Positions 28,178-37,298 of a DNA stretch of 64,000 nucleotides are shown piece after piece. Made by a program: the position numbers and the translations under genes. This DNA comes from Desulfobacteraceae bacterium (GTDB taxonomy: Bacteria; Desulfobacterota; Desulfobacteria; Desulfobacterales; Desulfosalsimonadaceae). The stretch covers positions 62,001 through 126,000 of the forward strand of contig QZKW01000088.1 in the NCBI GenBank assembly GCA_003599885.1, given 5' to 3'. A model generated the notes under the pieces. It was given only the letters and a program-made list of their open reading frames with translations. It ran no database searches and was not told the origin of the DNA. Position 1 is the first letter of the stretch. Each line of letters opens with the position of its first letter.

Positions 28178-29428
28178 ATGAGCGACAATGTCTATATTAT
28201 TGGCGCGGCCATGACCAAATTCGGCAAATATCTGGACCGCTCCATCAAATGCATGACCGGCGAAACCCTTCACGGTGCGCTGAAAGATGCCGGAGTTGAA
28301 AAAAAAGACATTGAAGCCGCATGGTTTTCCAATACCGGATGGGGAATGAACGAATTCCAGCATTGCATTCGCGGTCAGGTGGCCCTGTCGGCCAACGGCC
28401 TGGACAAGATCCCCATGACCAATGTGGAAAACGCCTGCGCCAGCGGCAGCACCGCCCTTCACGCGGCCTGGACAGCGGTTAAAGCCGGTCTTTATGACTG
28501 CGTGCTGGCCATTGGCACGGAAAAAGTCTACAGCGAAGACCGGGCCCTGATGATGAAGGGCTTCATGTCCGGAACCGATGTGGAATTCACCACCCGATAT
28601 ATCGAACAGATGAAAAAAGAAGCCAGGGCCCGGGCCGATGCAAAAAAAGAATCCGGGGAACAAGAAAAAAAACCACGGGAAAAAAAGGACAGCCATTCGG
28701 TCTTCATGGATTTTTACGCCTTTGGCGCACGGGATCACATGAAAAAATTCGGCACCACCCAGCGTCAGCTCGCTGTCATCGCAGCCAAGGCCCACAACAA
28801 TTCCACCTTAAATCCCTATGCCCAGTATACGTTTCCCCTGACGGTGGAAGAGGTGCTGGCCGATTATGAGGTCGCCTACCCCCTGACTCGGGGCATGTGC
28901 TCGCCGGTGGGCGACGGGTCTGCGGCGGTCGTCATCTGTTCGGAAAATTTTTTAAAAACCCATCCCGCAAGCCGGGCGATCCGCATCCGGGCATCTGTCT
29001 TAAAATCCGGGTCCTGGCTGGAAAACACCATCAGCCGGCGGGCCGCGCAAACCGCCTATGAGATTGCCGGGCTTGGGCCAAAGGATATCGGAATCGCGGA
29101 AGTGCATGACGCCACCGCATTCGGCGAACTGCACCAGACCGAGCAGCTGGGATTCTGCGAGGAAGGAGAAGGCGGTCCGTTTGCCGAATCCGGAGCTACA
29201 GCACTTTCCGGACGGCTGCCGGTCAATCCCAGCGGTGGGCTTATTTCCAGGGGACACGCCATCGGGGCTTCGGGCCTTGCCCAGATTTTTGAACTCGTGA
29301 CCCAGCTTCGCGGGGAAGCAGGCAAGCGGCAGGTTCCCCTTCCCCGCATTGCGCTGGCGGAAAACGGGGGCGGCACCATCGGTCTGGGTGAAGCCGCCAT
29401 GTGCATCCATATCCTGTCGGCGTCGTAA
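28178..29428 (+). CDS. Thiolase (SCP2-type acetyl-CoA acyltransferase-like)
   Basis: A 416-residue thiolase-fold enzyme, expected to cleave 3-ketoacyl-CoA or condense acyl-CoAs. The active-site Cys87 lies in NVENACASGST; the later catalytic region is GGLISRGHAIGASGLAQIFE, with a closing AENGGGTIGLGEAAM. A lysine- and glutamate-rich insert of about 30 residues (about 145-175) is unusual. AGGAG lies six bases before the ATG. It is the first gene of the operon under the palindromic operator. Confidence 0.9.
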   Translation: MSDNVYIIGAAMTKFGKYLDRSIKCMTGETLHGALKDAGVEKKDIEAAWFSNTGWGMNEFQHCIRGQVALSANGLDKIPMTNVENACASGSTALHAAWTAVKAGLYDCVLAIGTEKVYSEDRALMMKGFMSGTDVEFTTRYIEQMKKEARARADAKKESGEQEKKPREKKDSHSVFMDFYAFGARDHMKKFGTTQRQLAVIAAKAHNNSTLNPYAQYTFPLTVEEVLADYEVAYPLTRGMCSPVGDGSAAVVICSENFLKTHPASRAIRIRASVLKSGSWLENTISRRAAQTAYEIAGLGPKDIGIAEVHDATAFGELHQTEQLGFCEEGEGGPFAESGATALSGRLPVNPSGGLISRGHAIGASGLAQIFELVTQLRGEAGKRQVPLPRIALAENGGGTIGLGEAAMCIHILSAS

Positions 29429-29504
29429 AAAACATAACCTTGCCGGAAAGAAATCCAGGCCTGCGGTCAATTGACCGTTTCCATTCATCTTTCACAACAA
29501 TCAG

Positions 29505-30146
29505 GTGCCTGTTTTGACCCAAAAACCAATGAGTTTACCCAAAAAACGCATGACTTCCGACGACAGGCGGCAATCGCTGATCGACGCCACCATCCGGGTT
29601 GTGTCCCGCCTCAACTATGACCGGGCCACCACAGCCCTGATCGCAAAAGAGGCCAAGGTCAATGAAGCCCTGATCTACAGTCACTATAAAAGCAAAAAAG
29701 ACCTCCAGATGGACGCCCTCGACTACATGGTGACTTCACGGCTTCAGTTTTACCGCGCCAACCCGGTGTTTCTCCCGGAAAACCGGTGCCAGAGCGTTGT
29801 CAGGTCGCTGAACGCCCAATATCTTCAAATGATTCAAAGTCCCGAAATCCAGGTTTTCTCGTGCCTCTTAAAAGCCATGGTCGCCATTGACCCGGAAATC
29901 CAGAAAAAAAGCATTGCCTGCTCCATGGCGTTTCAGCAATTTATCCGGGAAAACCTGATGGAAGACCGGGTTCGCGGATTTTTTGACGACCGGTTTGATC
30001 CGGACATCATCGCATGGGAAATCCTGGGCAAAATCATTCTCGTCGCTACTCTGGCTGTGACCGGCAGTCTGGACAAATTCGGCATGGATGCTGTCCGGAC
30101 ATCCATCCGGTATCTTGAAGATATCTACCTTAAAAAAAAGCCTTGA
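29505..30146 (+). CDS. TetR family transcriptional regulator
   Basis: A 213-residue repressor-type protein. The N-terminal TetR helix-turn-helix is clear (DRRQSLIDATIRVVSR, TTALIAKEAKVNEALIYSHYKSKKDLQMDAL). The rest is a helical ligand-binding domain with no assigned ligand; the operon points to an acyl-CoA. A GTG at 29505 is the longest start; ATGs at 29529 and 29550 are equally possible because none has a good ribosome site. It likely binds the palindrome at 28078-28101. Confidence 0.9.
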   Translation: MPVLTQKPMSLPKKRMTSDDRRQSLIDATIRVVSRLNYDRATTALIAKEAKVNEALIYSHYKSKKDLQMDALDYMVTSRLQFYRANPVFLPENRCQSVVRSLNAQYLQMIQSPEIQVFSCLLKAMVAIDPEIQKKSIACSMAFQQFIRENLMEDRVRGFFDDRFDPDIIAWEILGKIILVATLAVTGSLDKFGMDAVRTSIRYLEDIYLKKKP

Positions 30147-30182
30147 TCCCGCAAACCCTTTCTACATCAACAGGAGACTATT

Positions 30183-30920
30183 ATGGAAAGTCCCAATGAC
30201 CGGGAATTGGAAGGATTGAAAGACTGGACCCCGGTGGAAAAAACCATTTTTTCCCGGCGCAGCACCCGGGCATTCAAAAAAAAGCCCCTGCCCGACTTTA
30301 TGCTCCGCCGGATTCTCGAGGCCGGGCGGTTTGCCCCGTCTGCCGGGAACTCGCAGCCCTGGCGATTTGCAGTGGTCAAAAGTCCTGAAATTCTGGCTGA
30401 GATGGAAAAAGACGCCATCAAAATGACGAAGATCATGATGTTTTTCTTAGATTACACCCGCAGCCGGTTCCGCAATATATTTCTGAAACCTTTGATTAAA
30501 TTAATTATCCGGCTTATGCACAACGAACTGCATCCCGTGCCCTATGGCCTGATGAACGCCATTGCCGAAGGCCGGGCGCCGGTATTCCATGACGCGCCCG
30601 CCCTGATCCTGTTGTTTGAAGACTGCCGGGGCGTGTCCTCCCCGCCCATGGATACCGGCATCTGCGGCCAGAACATGGTGCTCGCCGCCCACAGCATGGG
30701 AGCCGCCACCTGCTGGATCGGACTCATCAAACTCCTGATGTTTGATCCCAAATGGAAAAAATTTTTCAAGGTAAAATATCCTTACCGCCTGAACGTCTGC
30801 ATTGCCGTCGGCTGGCCCAAAGTCGATTCCGACGGTCCGGTGGAGAGGGAGGTCCAGCTCGTGGAATGGTATGACGGGGGCATGGCGGATGGCCCCCGGA
30901 TTGAAAGGCAGGGTGAATAA
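30183..30920 (+). CDS. Nitroreductase family protein
   Basis: A 245-residue FMN-binding nitroreductase-fold protein. It has the SRRSTRAFKKKPLP phosphate-binding start, APSAGNSQPWRF, and the late MDTGICGQNMVLAAHSMGAATCWIG block. A CAGGAGACT ribosome site precedes the ATG. Members reduce nitro groups, quinones or enones with NAD(P)H; here the acyl-CoA operon suggests a role on an unsaturated or electron-transfer substrate. It ends two bases before the next ATG. Confidence 0.9.
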   Translation: MESPNDRELEGLKDWTPVEKTIFSRRSTRAFKKKPLPDFMLRRILEAGRFAPSAGNSQPWRFAVVKSPEILAEMEKDAIKMTKIMMFFLDYTRSRFRNIFLKPLIKLIIRLMHNELHPVPYGLMNAIAEGRAPVFHDAPALILLFEDCRGVSSPPMDTGICGQNMVLAAHSMGAATCWIGLIKLLMFDPKWKKFFKVKYPYRLNVCIAVGWPKVDSDGPVEREVQLVEWYDGGMADGPRIERQGE

Positions 30921-30921
30921 T

Positions 30922-33099
30922 ATGAAATATGAAAATTTTAAATTTTGGACGCGAATTCCTGATTACAATGACGCAAACGACATGACCACAGGCCTTCTGG
31001 ATTTTGATGACCGGAAATGCCAGCGGTGCGGCATCTGCGAATTCATCTGTCCGGGCCGATCGATCCAGCGGGATTCGAGTCTGTCGGGGTGGCGTAACGG
31101 GCTCCCGAGGCTTGCGCCCACGGCAAAAGGGATTACGGAATGCATCGCCTGCGGGTGCTGCGTGGTGGCCTGCCCTGAACAAGCCATCCGGATTCAAAGA
31201 CAATTCAATCCCGGTTATTTTTTTCACCGCCTCACCCAGACCGGCCACATGACCCTGCCAAAATTATACCGCAAAGACAATCCGCCCCCGGCTGAAACCG
31301 GGGAGGCTTCCGGGACAGCCCTGCCGGCGGGACAACAACCGGCCCGGAAAATCAACTGGGCCTATAAACTTCGGCAAATGGCGCTGCTCAAGGCGGCCGT
31401 ATCCGGATTTACCCGGATGATCACCGAAGAAATCCGTGAAGGCAGGATCATTGACGATGTCCGGGCCAGACGCCGGGGAGAACCCAATGACATTTCCTGG
31501 GCCCGGCTCCTGGAAACCCGGGCCCGGCAAAAACCGGACAAGATTTTTCTCACCTATAAAGATGGGCATGAAAATGGATGCGCGAGCGAAGCCTTCACCT
31601 TCCGCCAGATGGATGACAACGCCAACCGCATGGGAAATTTCCTCCTTCAGCACGGCGGGGGCCGGGGAAAAGGGCTCGGCATCTTCATGCGCAATTCCCC
31701 CCGGTTTCTGGATGTTTTTTTCGGGGCGCAGAAAATCGGCATGTATCTGGTTCCCATCAATCCGGAACTTAAAGGTGAAGGCTTAAACTACATCATCAAC
31801 CATTCGGATATCGAAAGCCTGGTGCTGGATGCTGAGCTCATTCCTTCCTTTCAGACAATGACGGGGGAAACGAAAAACCTCCAACGGATTTTTGTGGATG
31901 ATATGGAAAAGGACGCCCGGGACATGCCGCTGCCTGGGGAAATGATTCCTTTAAGCCGGGCTTACGGCATGATGGCCGAGAATCCAGGCATCGCGAGCAA
32001 TCCGGAAGACATGTGTCTCATCATTTATACATCCGGCACCACGGGCCGTCCCAAGGGCGTTGTGTACCGGTACAAAAAATCATCGGTCAAACTGCTGACG
32101 TTTTTCTCCCATATCCTGCTCCGGGAAGACGACGTTTATTACACCTGCCTGCCATTGTGTCATGGCAACGCCCTGTTTATCACCACCACCATGTCTCTGG
32201 CGCGCGGCGCGAGCATGGCGCTGTCCCGGAAATTTTCCGCCAGCGGGTTTATTGACACGGTGCGCGGGTTCAATGCAACGGTATTCAACACCATCGGCTC
32301 GATTATTCCCATTCTCATGAAGCAGCCGGAAAAAGCAACGGACCGGCAGCATAACGTCCGGGTGGTTTTTTCCGCCGCCTGTCCGGCGGACATGTGGCGG
32401 CCTTTTGAAGAACGCTTCGGGGTGACATTATACGAAGGCTACGGGGCCGTGGACGGGGGCGGAAAAGGCATCATGAATCTCGGCACCGCGCCCGTGGGTT
32501 CCCTTGGCAAACCCGCCGATCCCAGGGAAATAAAGATAGTCGATCCGGCGGGGAATCCGGTACCGGCAGGCGTTCCCGGCGAACTCCTGTTTCAAGTCAA
32601 AAAAGGCGCCAGCGCAGTGGAATATTATAAAAATGAGGAAGCCAGCCGCCGGAAATCATCGGACGGCTGGCTTCATACCGGGGACCTGGTGCGGCAGGAT
32701 GCAGACGGATTCATCTATTTTGTGGGCCGCAACACCGAATCCATGCGTAAAGGCGGGGAAAACGTGTCGGCCTATGAGGTGGAGCATATCATCATGGAGC
32801 ATCCGTCGGTGGAGGAGGCAGCGGTATATGCCGTACCTTCGGACATGAACGAGGATGAAATCATGGCCGCCGTCAAACGGGTGGACGGGCGCAGTCTCAC
32901 GGCCACTGAACTCCGGGGGTTTCTGACGGACAAACTCGCCCGGTATGCAGTGCCGCGTTATATCCGGTTTGTGGATGACTTTCCCAAAACCACCTCCCAC
33001 CGGATCATTAAAAAGCCTTTGGAAGACGAAGGGGTGACACCGGACACGGATGACGGGTTATTTGTGAATTCAGCAGCCAGAAGACAGAATTCAGAATAG
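30922..33099 (+). CDS. Ferredoxin-acyl-CoA ligase fusion protein
   Basis: A 725-residue fusion. The N terminus has two [4Fe-4S] motifs, Cys33/36/39/43 (CQRCGICEFICP) and Cys74/77/80/84 (CIACGCCVVACP). After a linker (about 90-190) comes an AMP-forming acyl-CoA ligase of the FATP/very-long-chain type: FTFRQMDDNANRMGNFL, the ATP loop IIYTSGTTGRPKG near 370, YEGYGAVDGGG and WLHTGDLVRQDADGF. The start at 30922 is chosen because AGGG precedes it and it leaves only a 1-base gap after the nitroreductase. The last residues and the TAG are supplied by a 7-bp repeat element. Confidence 0.9.
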   Translation: MKYENFKFWTRIPDYNDANDMTTGLLDFDDRKCQRCGICEFICPGRSIQRDSSLSGWRNGLPRLAPTAKGITECIACGCCVVACPEQAIRIQRQFNPGYFFHRLTQTGHMTLPKLYRKDNPPPAETGEASGTALPAGQQPARKINWAYKLRQMALLKAAVSGFTRMITEEIREGRIIDDVRARRRGEPNDISWARLLETRARQKPDKIFLTYKDGHENGCASEAFTFRQMDDNANRMGNFLLQHGGGRGKGLGIFMRNSPRFLDVFFGAQKIGMYLVPINPELKGEGLNYIINHSDIESLVLDAELIPSFQTMTGETKNLQRIFVDDMEKDARDMPLPGEMIPLSRAYGMMAENPGIASNPEDMCLIIYTSGTTGRPKGVVYRYKKSSVKLLTFFSHILLREDDVYYTCLPLCHGNALFITTTMSLARGASMALSRKFSASGFIDTVRGFNATVFNTIGSIIPILMKQPEKATDRQHNVRVVFSAACPADMWRPFEERFGVTLYEGYGAVDGGGKGIMNLGTAPVGSLGKPADPREIKIVDPAGNPVPAGVPGELLFQVKKGASAVEYYKNEEASRRKSSDGWLHTGDLVRQDADGFIYFVGRNTESMRKGGENVSAYEVEHIIMEHPSVEEAAVYAVPSDMNEDEIMAAVKRVDGRSLTATELRGFLTDKLARYAVPRYIRFVDDFPKTTSHRIIKKPLEDEGVTPDTDDGLFVNSAARRQNSE

Positions 33100-33157
33100 A
33101 AATGATTCAATCCTTTTTCAATTCTGGATTCCGACTCCTCTATTCCGGATTCCGGAC
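33066..33157. repeat. Heptamer-type repeat overlapping the end of the fusion gene
   Basis: From about 33069 the sequence follows a 7-base step (AGCAGCC, AGAAGAC, AGAATTC, AGAATAG) and later shows the inverse type (ATTCTGG, ATTCCGA). It is one member of the family seen at 40068, 42219, 44159 and 45920, and it runs through the stop codon of the upstream gene. Confidence 0.5.
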
Positions 33158-33190
33158 GATGACCTGTTTATCTATCATAAGGAGAACAAC

Positions 33191-34693
33191 ATGATTTCAC
33201 GAAAAGAAACCAAGGCTTATGCGAACCAGCCGCCAAGGTTCGATGACATGATATGCAGCCTTCCGGCCGCGCCGAAAATACCCAAGGCAATGGTGAAGGA
33301 AACCCGCAAGGTAGTGGCCCTTGCCCGGAAATTCAATCAAGAGGTTGTCCGGCCCCGCGCCCTGGAACTGGACCGCAGGATGCATGAAGATCCGGACTAT
33401 CTCCCCTGGGACATGGTTGAAACCATCAATGACTGGGGGCTTTACACTTTGTGGATTCCCAAAGTTTTCGGGGGCAAAGGCTATAACATGCCGTCCATGT
33501 GCTATTTTATCGAAGAAATCGCATCCGCCTGCCTTTCCATCGCCAATCTGATCGGCGTGCATTACCTGGGCGTCTGCACCCTCACGTCCACCTGGAACAT
33601 GCGGCTCATCAACCACATCTGCCGGGAAGTAACGCTCGGCGAAAAGAATCACACCCCCTGCCTGATCACCCTTGCCATCACCGAACCGGGGGCAGGCACG
33701 GATGTGGAGGAAACCGATTTGATCGGCAAGGGCAACATCACCTGCCATGCCGAAAAAGTCGCGGGGGGATACCGGCTCAACGGAAGCAAGATCTTTATTT
33801 CCAACGGCCACGTCTCCACCTGGCACATGGTCGTGGCCTATTCTGACCTGAAAAAACCCGCTGACACCACGGTGGTTCTGGCCGTCAAAAACGGGACCCC
33901 CGGTTTTTCTTTCGGCCGGAAGGAGCACAAACTGGGCCAGAAAGCCTGTCCGGCCAGTGAACTGATCTTCAGGGACTGCTTTGTGCCGGATGAATTCGTA
34001 TGCCTGGACCCTTCGCAAGTGACCGCCAGCCAACGGCCTCCACGGGAAATCGCCATGCAGATGATCGATTATGTGGTATCCGCCACCCGGGCCGGGGTCG
34101 GCGCATTCGCCACCGGGGCGGCCCGAGGGGCGTTTGAAGCAGCCCTGAATTTTGCGTCCACAACCGTTGTGGCCGGAAAACCCCTGATCAATCATGAGTG
34201 GGCGCAATGCCGGCTTGCCGAAATGTATAAAAACGTAACCCTGTCACGGCTCACCTATGTGGAAACCAATTACGCCAACGGCTTGCATGGCGCTTTCCGG
34301 GAACTTCAGAAAAAACCCATGTATTATTATTACAAATTCATGCCTGCCAAATTTTTCGATAAAATCATGCCCCCGCTCATGAATAAACCGTTCATGACCC
34401 GGCTGTCCCGCAAAGTGCAGATGGACGGGCAGACGGATGATGAAATGCACCGGACCTCCGGGTGGGCGTCGCTGTCCAAATTCGGAGCAACGGACCTGGG
34501 CGTCAAAAACTGTCAGATGGCCCTGGAGATGATGGGGCAGAATGGCCTGCGCCATGACCGGGGAGCGGAAAAAATCCTGCGCGACGCCAAGCTGCTTCAG
34601 ATTTATGAGGGCACCAACCAGCTCAACCGCCTGAACCTGTTTAAGTGCCTGATTGCCGTCGACTGTCCGCAGGCCACTGTTTTTGACGAATAA
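33191..34693 (+). CDS. Acyl-CoA dehydrogenase
   Basis: A 500-residue FAD acyl-CoA dehydrogenase. Blocks include LITLAITEPGAGTDVEE, GSKIFISNGHVSTWHMVVAYS, the long C-terminal helical domain with EKILRDAKLLQIYEGTNQLNRLNLF, in which the usual catalytic-region YEGT motif is present. AAGGAGAACAAC precedes the ATG. Length exceeds the common 380-residue form by an internal insert (about 370-410). It introduces the 2,3 double bond of an acyl-CoA, passing electrons to ETF. Confidence 0.93.
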   Translation: MISRKETKAYANQPPRFDDMICSLPAAPKIPKAMVKETRKVVALARKFNQEVVRPRALELDRRMHEDPDYLPWDMVETINDWGLYTLWIPKVFGGKGYNMPSMCYFIEEIASACLSIANLIGVHYLGVCTLTSTWNMRLINHICREVTLGEKNHTPCLITLAITEPGAGTDVEETDLIGKGNITCHAEKVAGGYRLNGSKIFISNGHVSTWHMVVAYSDLKKPADTTVVLAVKNGTPGFSFGRKEHKLGQKACPASELIFRDCFVPDEFVCLDPSQVTASQRPPREIAMQMIDYVVSATRAGVGAFATGAARGAFEAALNFASTTVVAGKPLINHEWAQCRLAEMYKNVTLSRLTYVETNYANGLHGAFRELQKKPMYYYYKFMPAKFFDKIMPPLMNKPFMTRLSRKVQMDGQTDDEMHRTSGWASLSKFGATDLGVKNCQMALEMMGQNGLRHDRGAEKILRDAKLLQIYEGTNQLNRLNLFKCLIAVDCPQATVFDE

Positions 34694-34712
34694 CCCCTGG
34701 AGGGACCATTTG

Positions 34713-35834
34713 ATGATCACACCCACCGATAAAGAATTAAAACTGATTGACAAGGCATCGGCGGAATTTGCCAAAAAGGAGCTGGCGCCGAAACGCGCGG
34801 AAAACGATCAGTTCCCGTTCGGGCCTTTTTTTGAACCGGTGCTGGGCAAAGCCTTTGCTCTGGACTTTTTTCACACGGTGCTGCCCGAATCCATTGGGGG
34901 AATGGGCCAGGGCATCTGTGCGCTGTCGGTCATCCTGCGCAATCTCTGCCGGGAAGACAGCAGCCTGGGCGGCATTGTCTTCACCAACGCAGCGGCACAG
35001 ATTCTCATGCTGGCGGCGGAGGCAGGGGACACGCTTTCCGAAATCACGGGAAAAGCCGGATCTGTCCGGGACTTTCTGATCGCCTTTCCCGTATTCAACA
35101 ACCCATCGGAAATCGCGCCTGCGGCTGTGGCGAAAAAACGAAGCGACGGTTATAAAATAGACGGCCGCGTTGATTACGTCGTTCTCGGCGGCCTTGCGGC
35201 ACACGCCCTGATCCCGGCCCGCATTGAGGGCGTGGACGGATTTTCCTTTTTCCTGATTGATCCGGCAGACAGCGGCGCATCCGTCAGCCCCCCGATCCAC
35301 AGCCTGGGCCTTAACGCCTGCCCGGCGGTTGATCTTGCTCTTTCAGCGGTCAGGGGAACGCTGGTGGGCGCACCCGGCCAGGGGGCGGCGATTTTTGACA
35401 CAATGACAGACCGGCTGTCCGTGGCGGAAGCGGCCATGTCCGCCGGTGTCATGAAGGGATCGTTTCAGGAGGCGCTTGAATATGCAAAGGCCCGTCAGCA
35501 GGGCGGCCGGGAGATCATCGGCTGGTCCGGCCTGCGGATGATACTGGCGAATATGGCGGTTCACCTTAAAAACGCCGAAATGATCATCACACGCGCAGGA
35601 CAGGCGGTGGACGCGGAAGAATCCGGCTGGCAGGCCTGTTCCAGGGCTGCGGCCATCCATGTGCAGGCAGTCGCCTGTGATGTCACCACCGACGGGATTC
35701 AGGTTCTGGGCGGCGTGGGATATATGAAAGATTTCGGACAGGAAAAGCGGTACCGGGACGCCAAACATCTTCAGGCATTGCTGGGCATGGCGCCCATGAA
35801 GAAGCTGCGGTTTATCGAAAAAATAACGACTTAA
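34713..35834 (+). CDS. Second acyl-CoA dehydrogenase-like protein
   Basis: A 373-residue member of the same superfamily, more diverged than its neighbour. It has LPESIGGMGQGICALSVILRN, TDRLSVAEAAMSAGVMKGSFQEALEYAKARQQGGREI and VTTDGIQVLGGVGYMKDFGQEKRYRDAKHLQALLG. The usual catalytic Glu position could not be placed with certainty. The start at 34713 (MITPTDKEL) follows GGAGGGACC; a longer frame overlaps the preceding gene. It may form a heteromeric dehydrogenase with the preceding protein. Confidence 0.88.
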   Translation: MITPTDKELKLIDKASAEFAKKELAPKRAENDQFPFGPFFEPVLGKAFALDFFHTVLPESIGGMGQGICALSVILRNLCREDSSLGGIVFTNAAAQILMLAAEAGDTLSEITGKAGSVRDFLIAFPVFNNPSEIAPAAVAKKRSDGYKIDGRVDYVVLGGLAAHALIPARIEGVDGFSFFLIDPADSGASVSPPIHSLGLNACPAVDLALSAVRGTLVGAPGQGAAIFDTMTDRLSVAEAAMSAGVMKGSFQEALEYAKARQQGGREIIGWSGLRMILANMAVHLKNAEMIITRAGQAVDAEESGWQACSRAAAIHVQAVACDVTTDGIQVLGGVGYMKDFGQEKRYRDAKHLQALLGMAPMKKLRFIEKITT

Positions 35835-35844
35835 AGGAGGAAAG

Positions 35845-36681
35845 ATGAGCATTTTCAGGGACAGGGTCGCCATCGTTACGGGCGCGGGATCGGGTATCGG
35901 CAAAGCAGTGGCGGAGGCGCTCTGCCAAAAAGGGGCAAAGGTTGTTCTGGCGGATTATAAGGAAGAAACAGTCAAAGCCGTAGCCGCAGCAATCAATATG
36001 AAAACTGGGGGCAAAACCGGTAGCGCCCAGGCCGTTCGCCTGGATGTCACGGATTATGATGCGGTCAAAAAAACAGTGGACGACACGGTTAACACCCTCG
36101 GCCGCCTGGATTATATGTTTAACAACGCGGGCATTGCCGTGGGCGGGGAAGTCCGGGATACGAACATCGATGACTGGCGGGCGGTGCTGAATGTGAATCT
36201 CTTCGGCGTTATTCACGGGGTGGACGCGGCCTATCCGGTCATGGTCCGGCAGGGTTTCGGCCATATTGTGAACACCGCATCCATTGAAGGGCTGGTGGCG
36301 TTTCCCGGAACCGCCGCCTATGTGGCCAGCAAGCACGCAGTGGTGGGGCTTTCCAACACGCTGCGGATCGAAGGCAGGGAACTGGGCGTCAAAGTCAGCG
36401 CGGTCTGTCCCGGTCATATCAAAACCGCCATTTTCAATGACTCGAAAATGGTCAATATCGACCGGAAAAAAGTCCTTGAAATGGTGGCCAAAATCCCCGG
36501 CATCACGCCGGAGGAATGCGCCCGGGAAATCCTGAAAGGGGTTGAAAAAAATACCGGCGTGATTGTCATCACCGCGTTGGCGAAAATCCTCTACATGCTT
36601 CAGCGCCTGAGCCCGGATCTGGCCATGAAGCTCATGTCCCTTGACATGAAACGCATGCGGAACGCCCGGATTAAAAAATAA
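35845..36681 (+). CDS. Short-chain dehydrogenase/reductase
   Basis: A 278-residue classical SDR. The NAD(P) motif VTGAGSGIGKAVAEAL, NNAG and the catalytic Ser/Tyr/Lys region (NTASIEG, AAYVASKHAVVG) are clear. AAAGGAGGAAAG lies just before the ATG. In this operon it is a candidate 3-hydroxyacyl-CoA dehydrogenase. The operon has no recognisable enoyl-CoA hydratase, so that step must be encoded elsewhere or bypassed. Confidence 0.92.
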   Translation: MSIFRDRVAIVTGAGSGIGKAVAEALCQKGAKVVLADYKEETVKAVAAAINMKTGGKTGSAQAVRLDVTDYDAVKKTVDDTVNTLGRLDYMFNNAGIAVGGEVRDTNIDDWRAVLNVNLFGVIHGVDAAYPVMVRQGFGHIVNTASIEGLVAFPGTAAYVASKHAVVGLSNTLRIEGRELGVKVSAVCPGHIKTAIFNDSKMVNIDRKKVLEMVAKIPGITPEECAREILKGVEKNTGVIVITALAKILYMLQRLSPDLAMKLMSLDMKRMRNARIKK

Positions 36682-36735
36682 AGGGCGGGGACGTCCGGCG
36701 CAGCCAACGAAGATACGCTTGAATGCGCATCGGAA

Positions 36736-37275
36736 CTACCAGATCCTGAAGCGCCCGGTATCCAGATGGACAAAATCGGATTTGGCATAGTACCCCACAC
36801 CACCGGCGCGCAAGTCGGCAGCCGTGTTGCGGAGTTTCCAGGTGGGCAGATCAGTGATCCGTATGTCAACGGCCTGGCCTTTCATATGCAGGCTTTTCGA
36901 GGCGACACCGCTGGAATTATGACGCAGGCGGTTGTTGGTTTGCGGGGACCGGTATCCGGAAATGATCTCGATGGTGCCGCGGCTCCCGGTGACCGATTGA
37001 ATTTTGCAGAGCAGGTCGAGAAGTTTCGGGTCAATGGGATGTACGTCGCCGGTGCGGAAATCCCGGAGAAACGTTTTAATTTTTTTCTGTATCGAGTTCG
37101 AGCAGCGGCCCGGGGTGTGCAGAATCCTTAAACATTCTTCGGTATGGGTGTGAAAAAAGGTAAGCGGAACTTTGCCGGGTTCCCTTGCCCAGCCGGTCAG
37201 GGGCGGACACACGAGCAATCCGGCTGCGGCTTGTGCGGCGGTGATCAGAAACCGCCGTCGGCTGATGTTCGGCAT
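36736..37275 (-). CDS. mepK: Murein endopeptidase MepK (YcbK/DUF882 family)
   Basis: A 179-residue exported M15-type peptidase. A Tat-type signal (SRRRFLITAAQAAAGLLV) precedes a domain with FFHTHTEE, ISGYRSPQTNNRLR, SLHMKGQAVDIRI and DFVHLDTGRFRIW, containing the His-Asp-His zinc ligands of MepK. E. coli MepK cleaves 3-3 crosslinks made by L,D-transpeptidases. It lies 23 nt after an L,D-transpeptidase gene, the same pairing as E. coli ycbB-ycbK. AAAGGCGA precedes the ATG. Confidence 0.92.
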   Translation of the reverse strand: MPNISRRRFLITAAQAAAGLLVCPPLTGWAREPGKVPLTFFHTHTEECLRILHTPGRCSNSIQKKIKTFLRDFRTGDVHPIDPKLLDLLCKIQSVTGSRGTIEIISGYRSPQTNNRLRHNSSGVASKSLHMKGQAVDIRITDLPTWKLRNTAADLRAGGVGYYAKSDFVHLDTGRFRIW

Positions 37276-37298
37276 AAGAAATCGCCTTTTATTCGTTT

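Noticed and set aside
33197-34207. 336-codon minus-strand frame opposite the acyl-CoA dehydrogenase gene
   Set aside because: Antisense shadow of a well-supported dehydrogenase; no domain or ribosome site.
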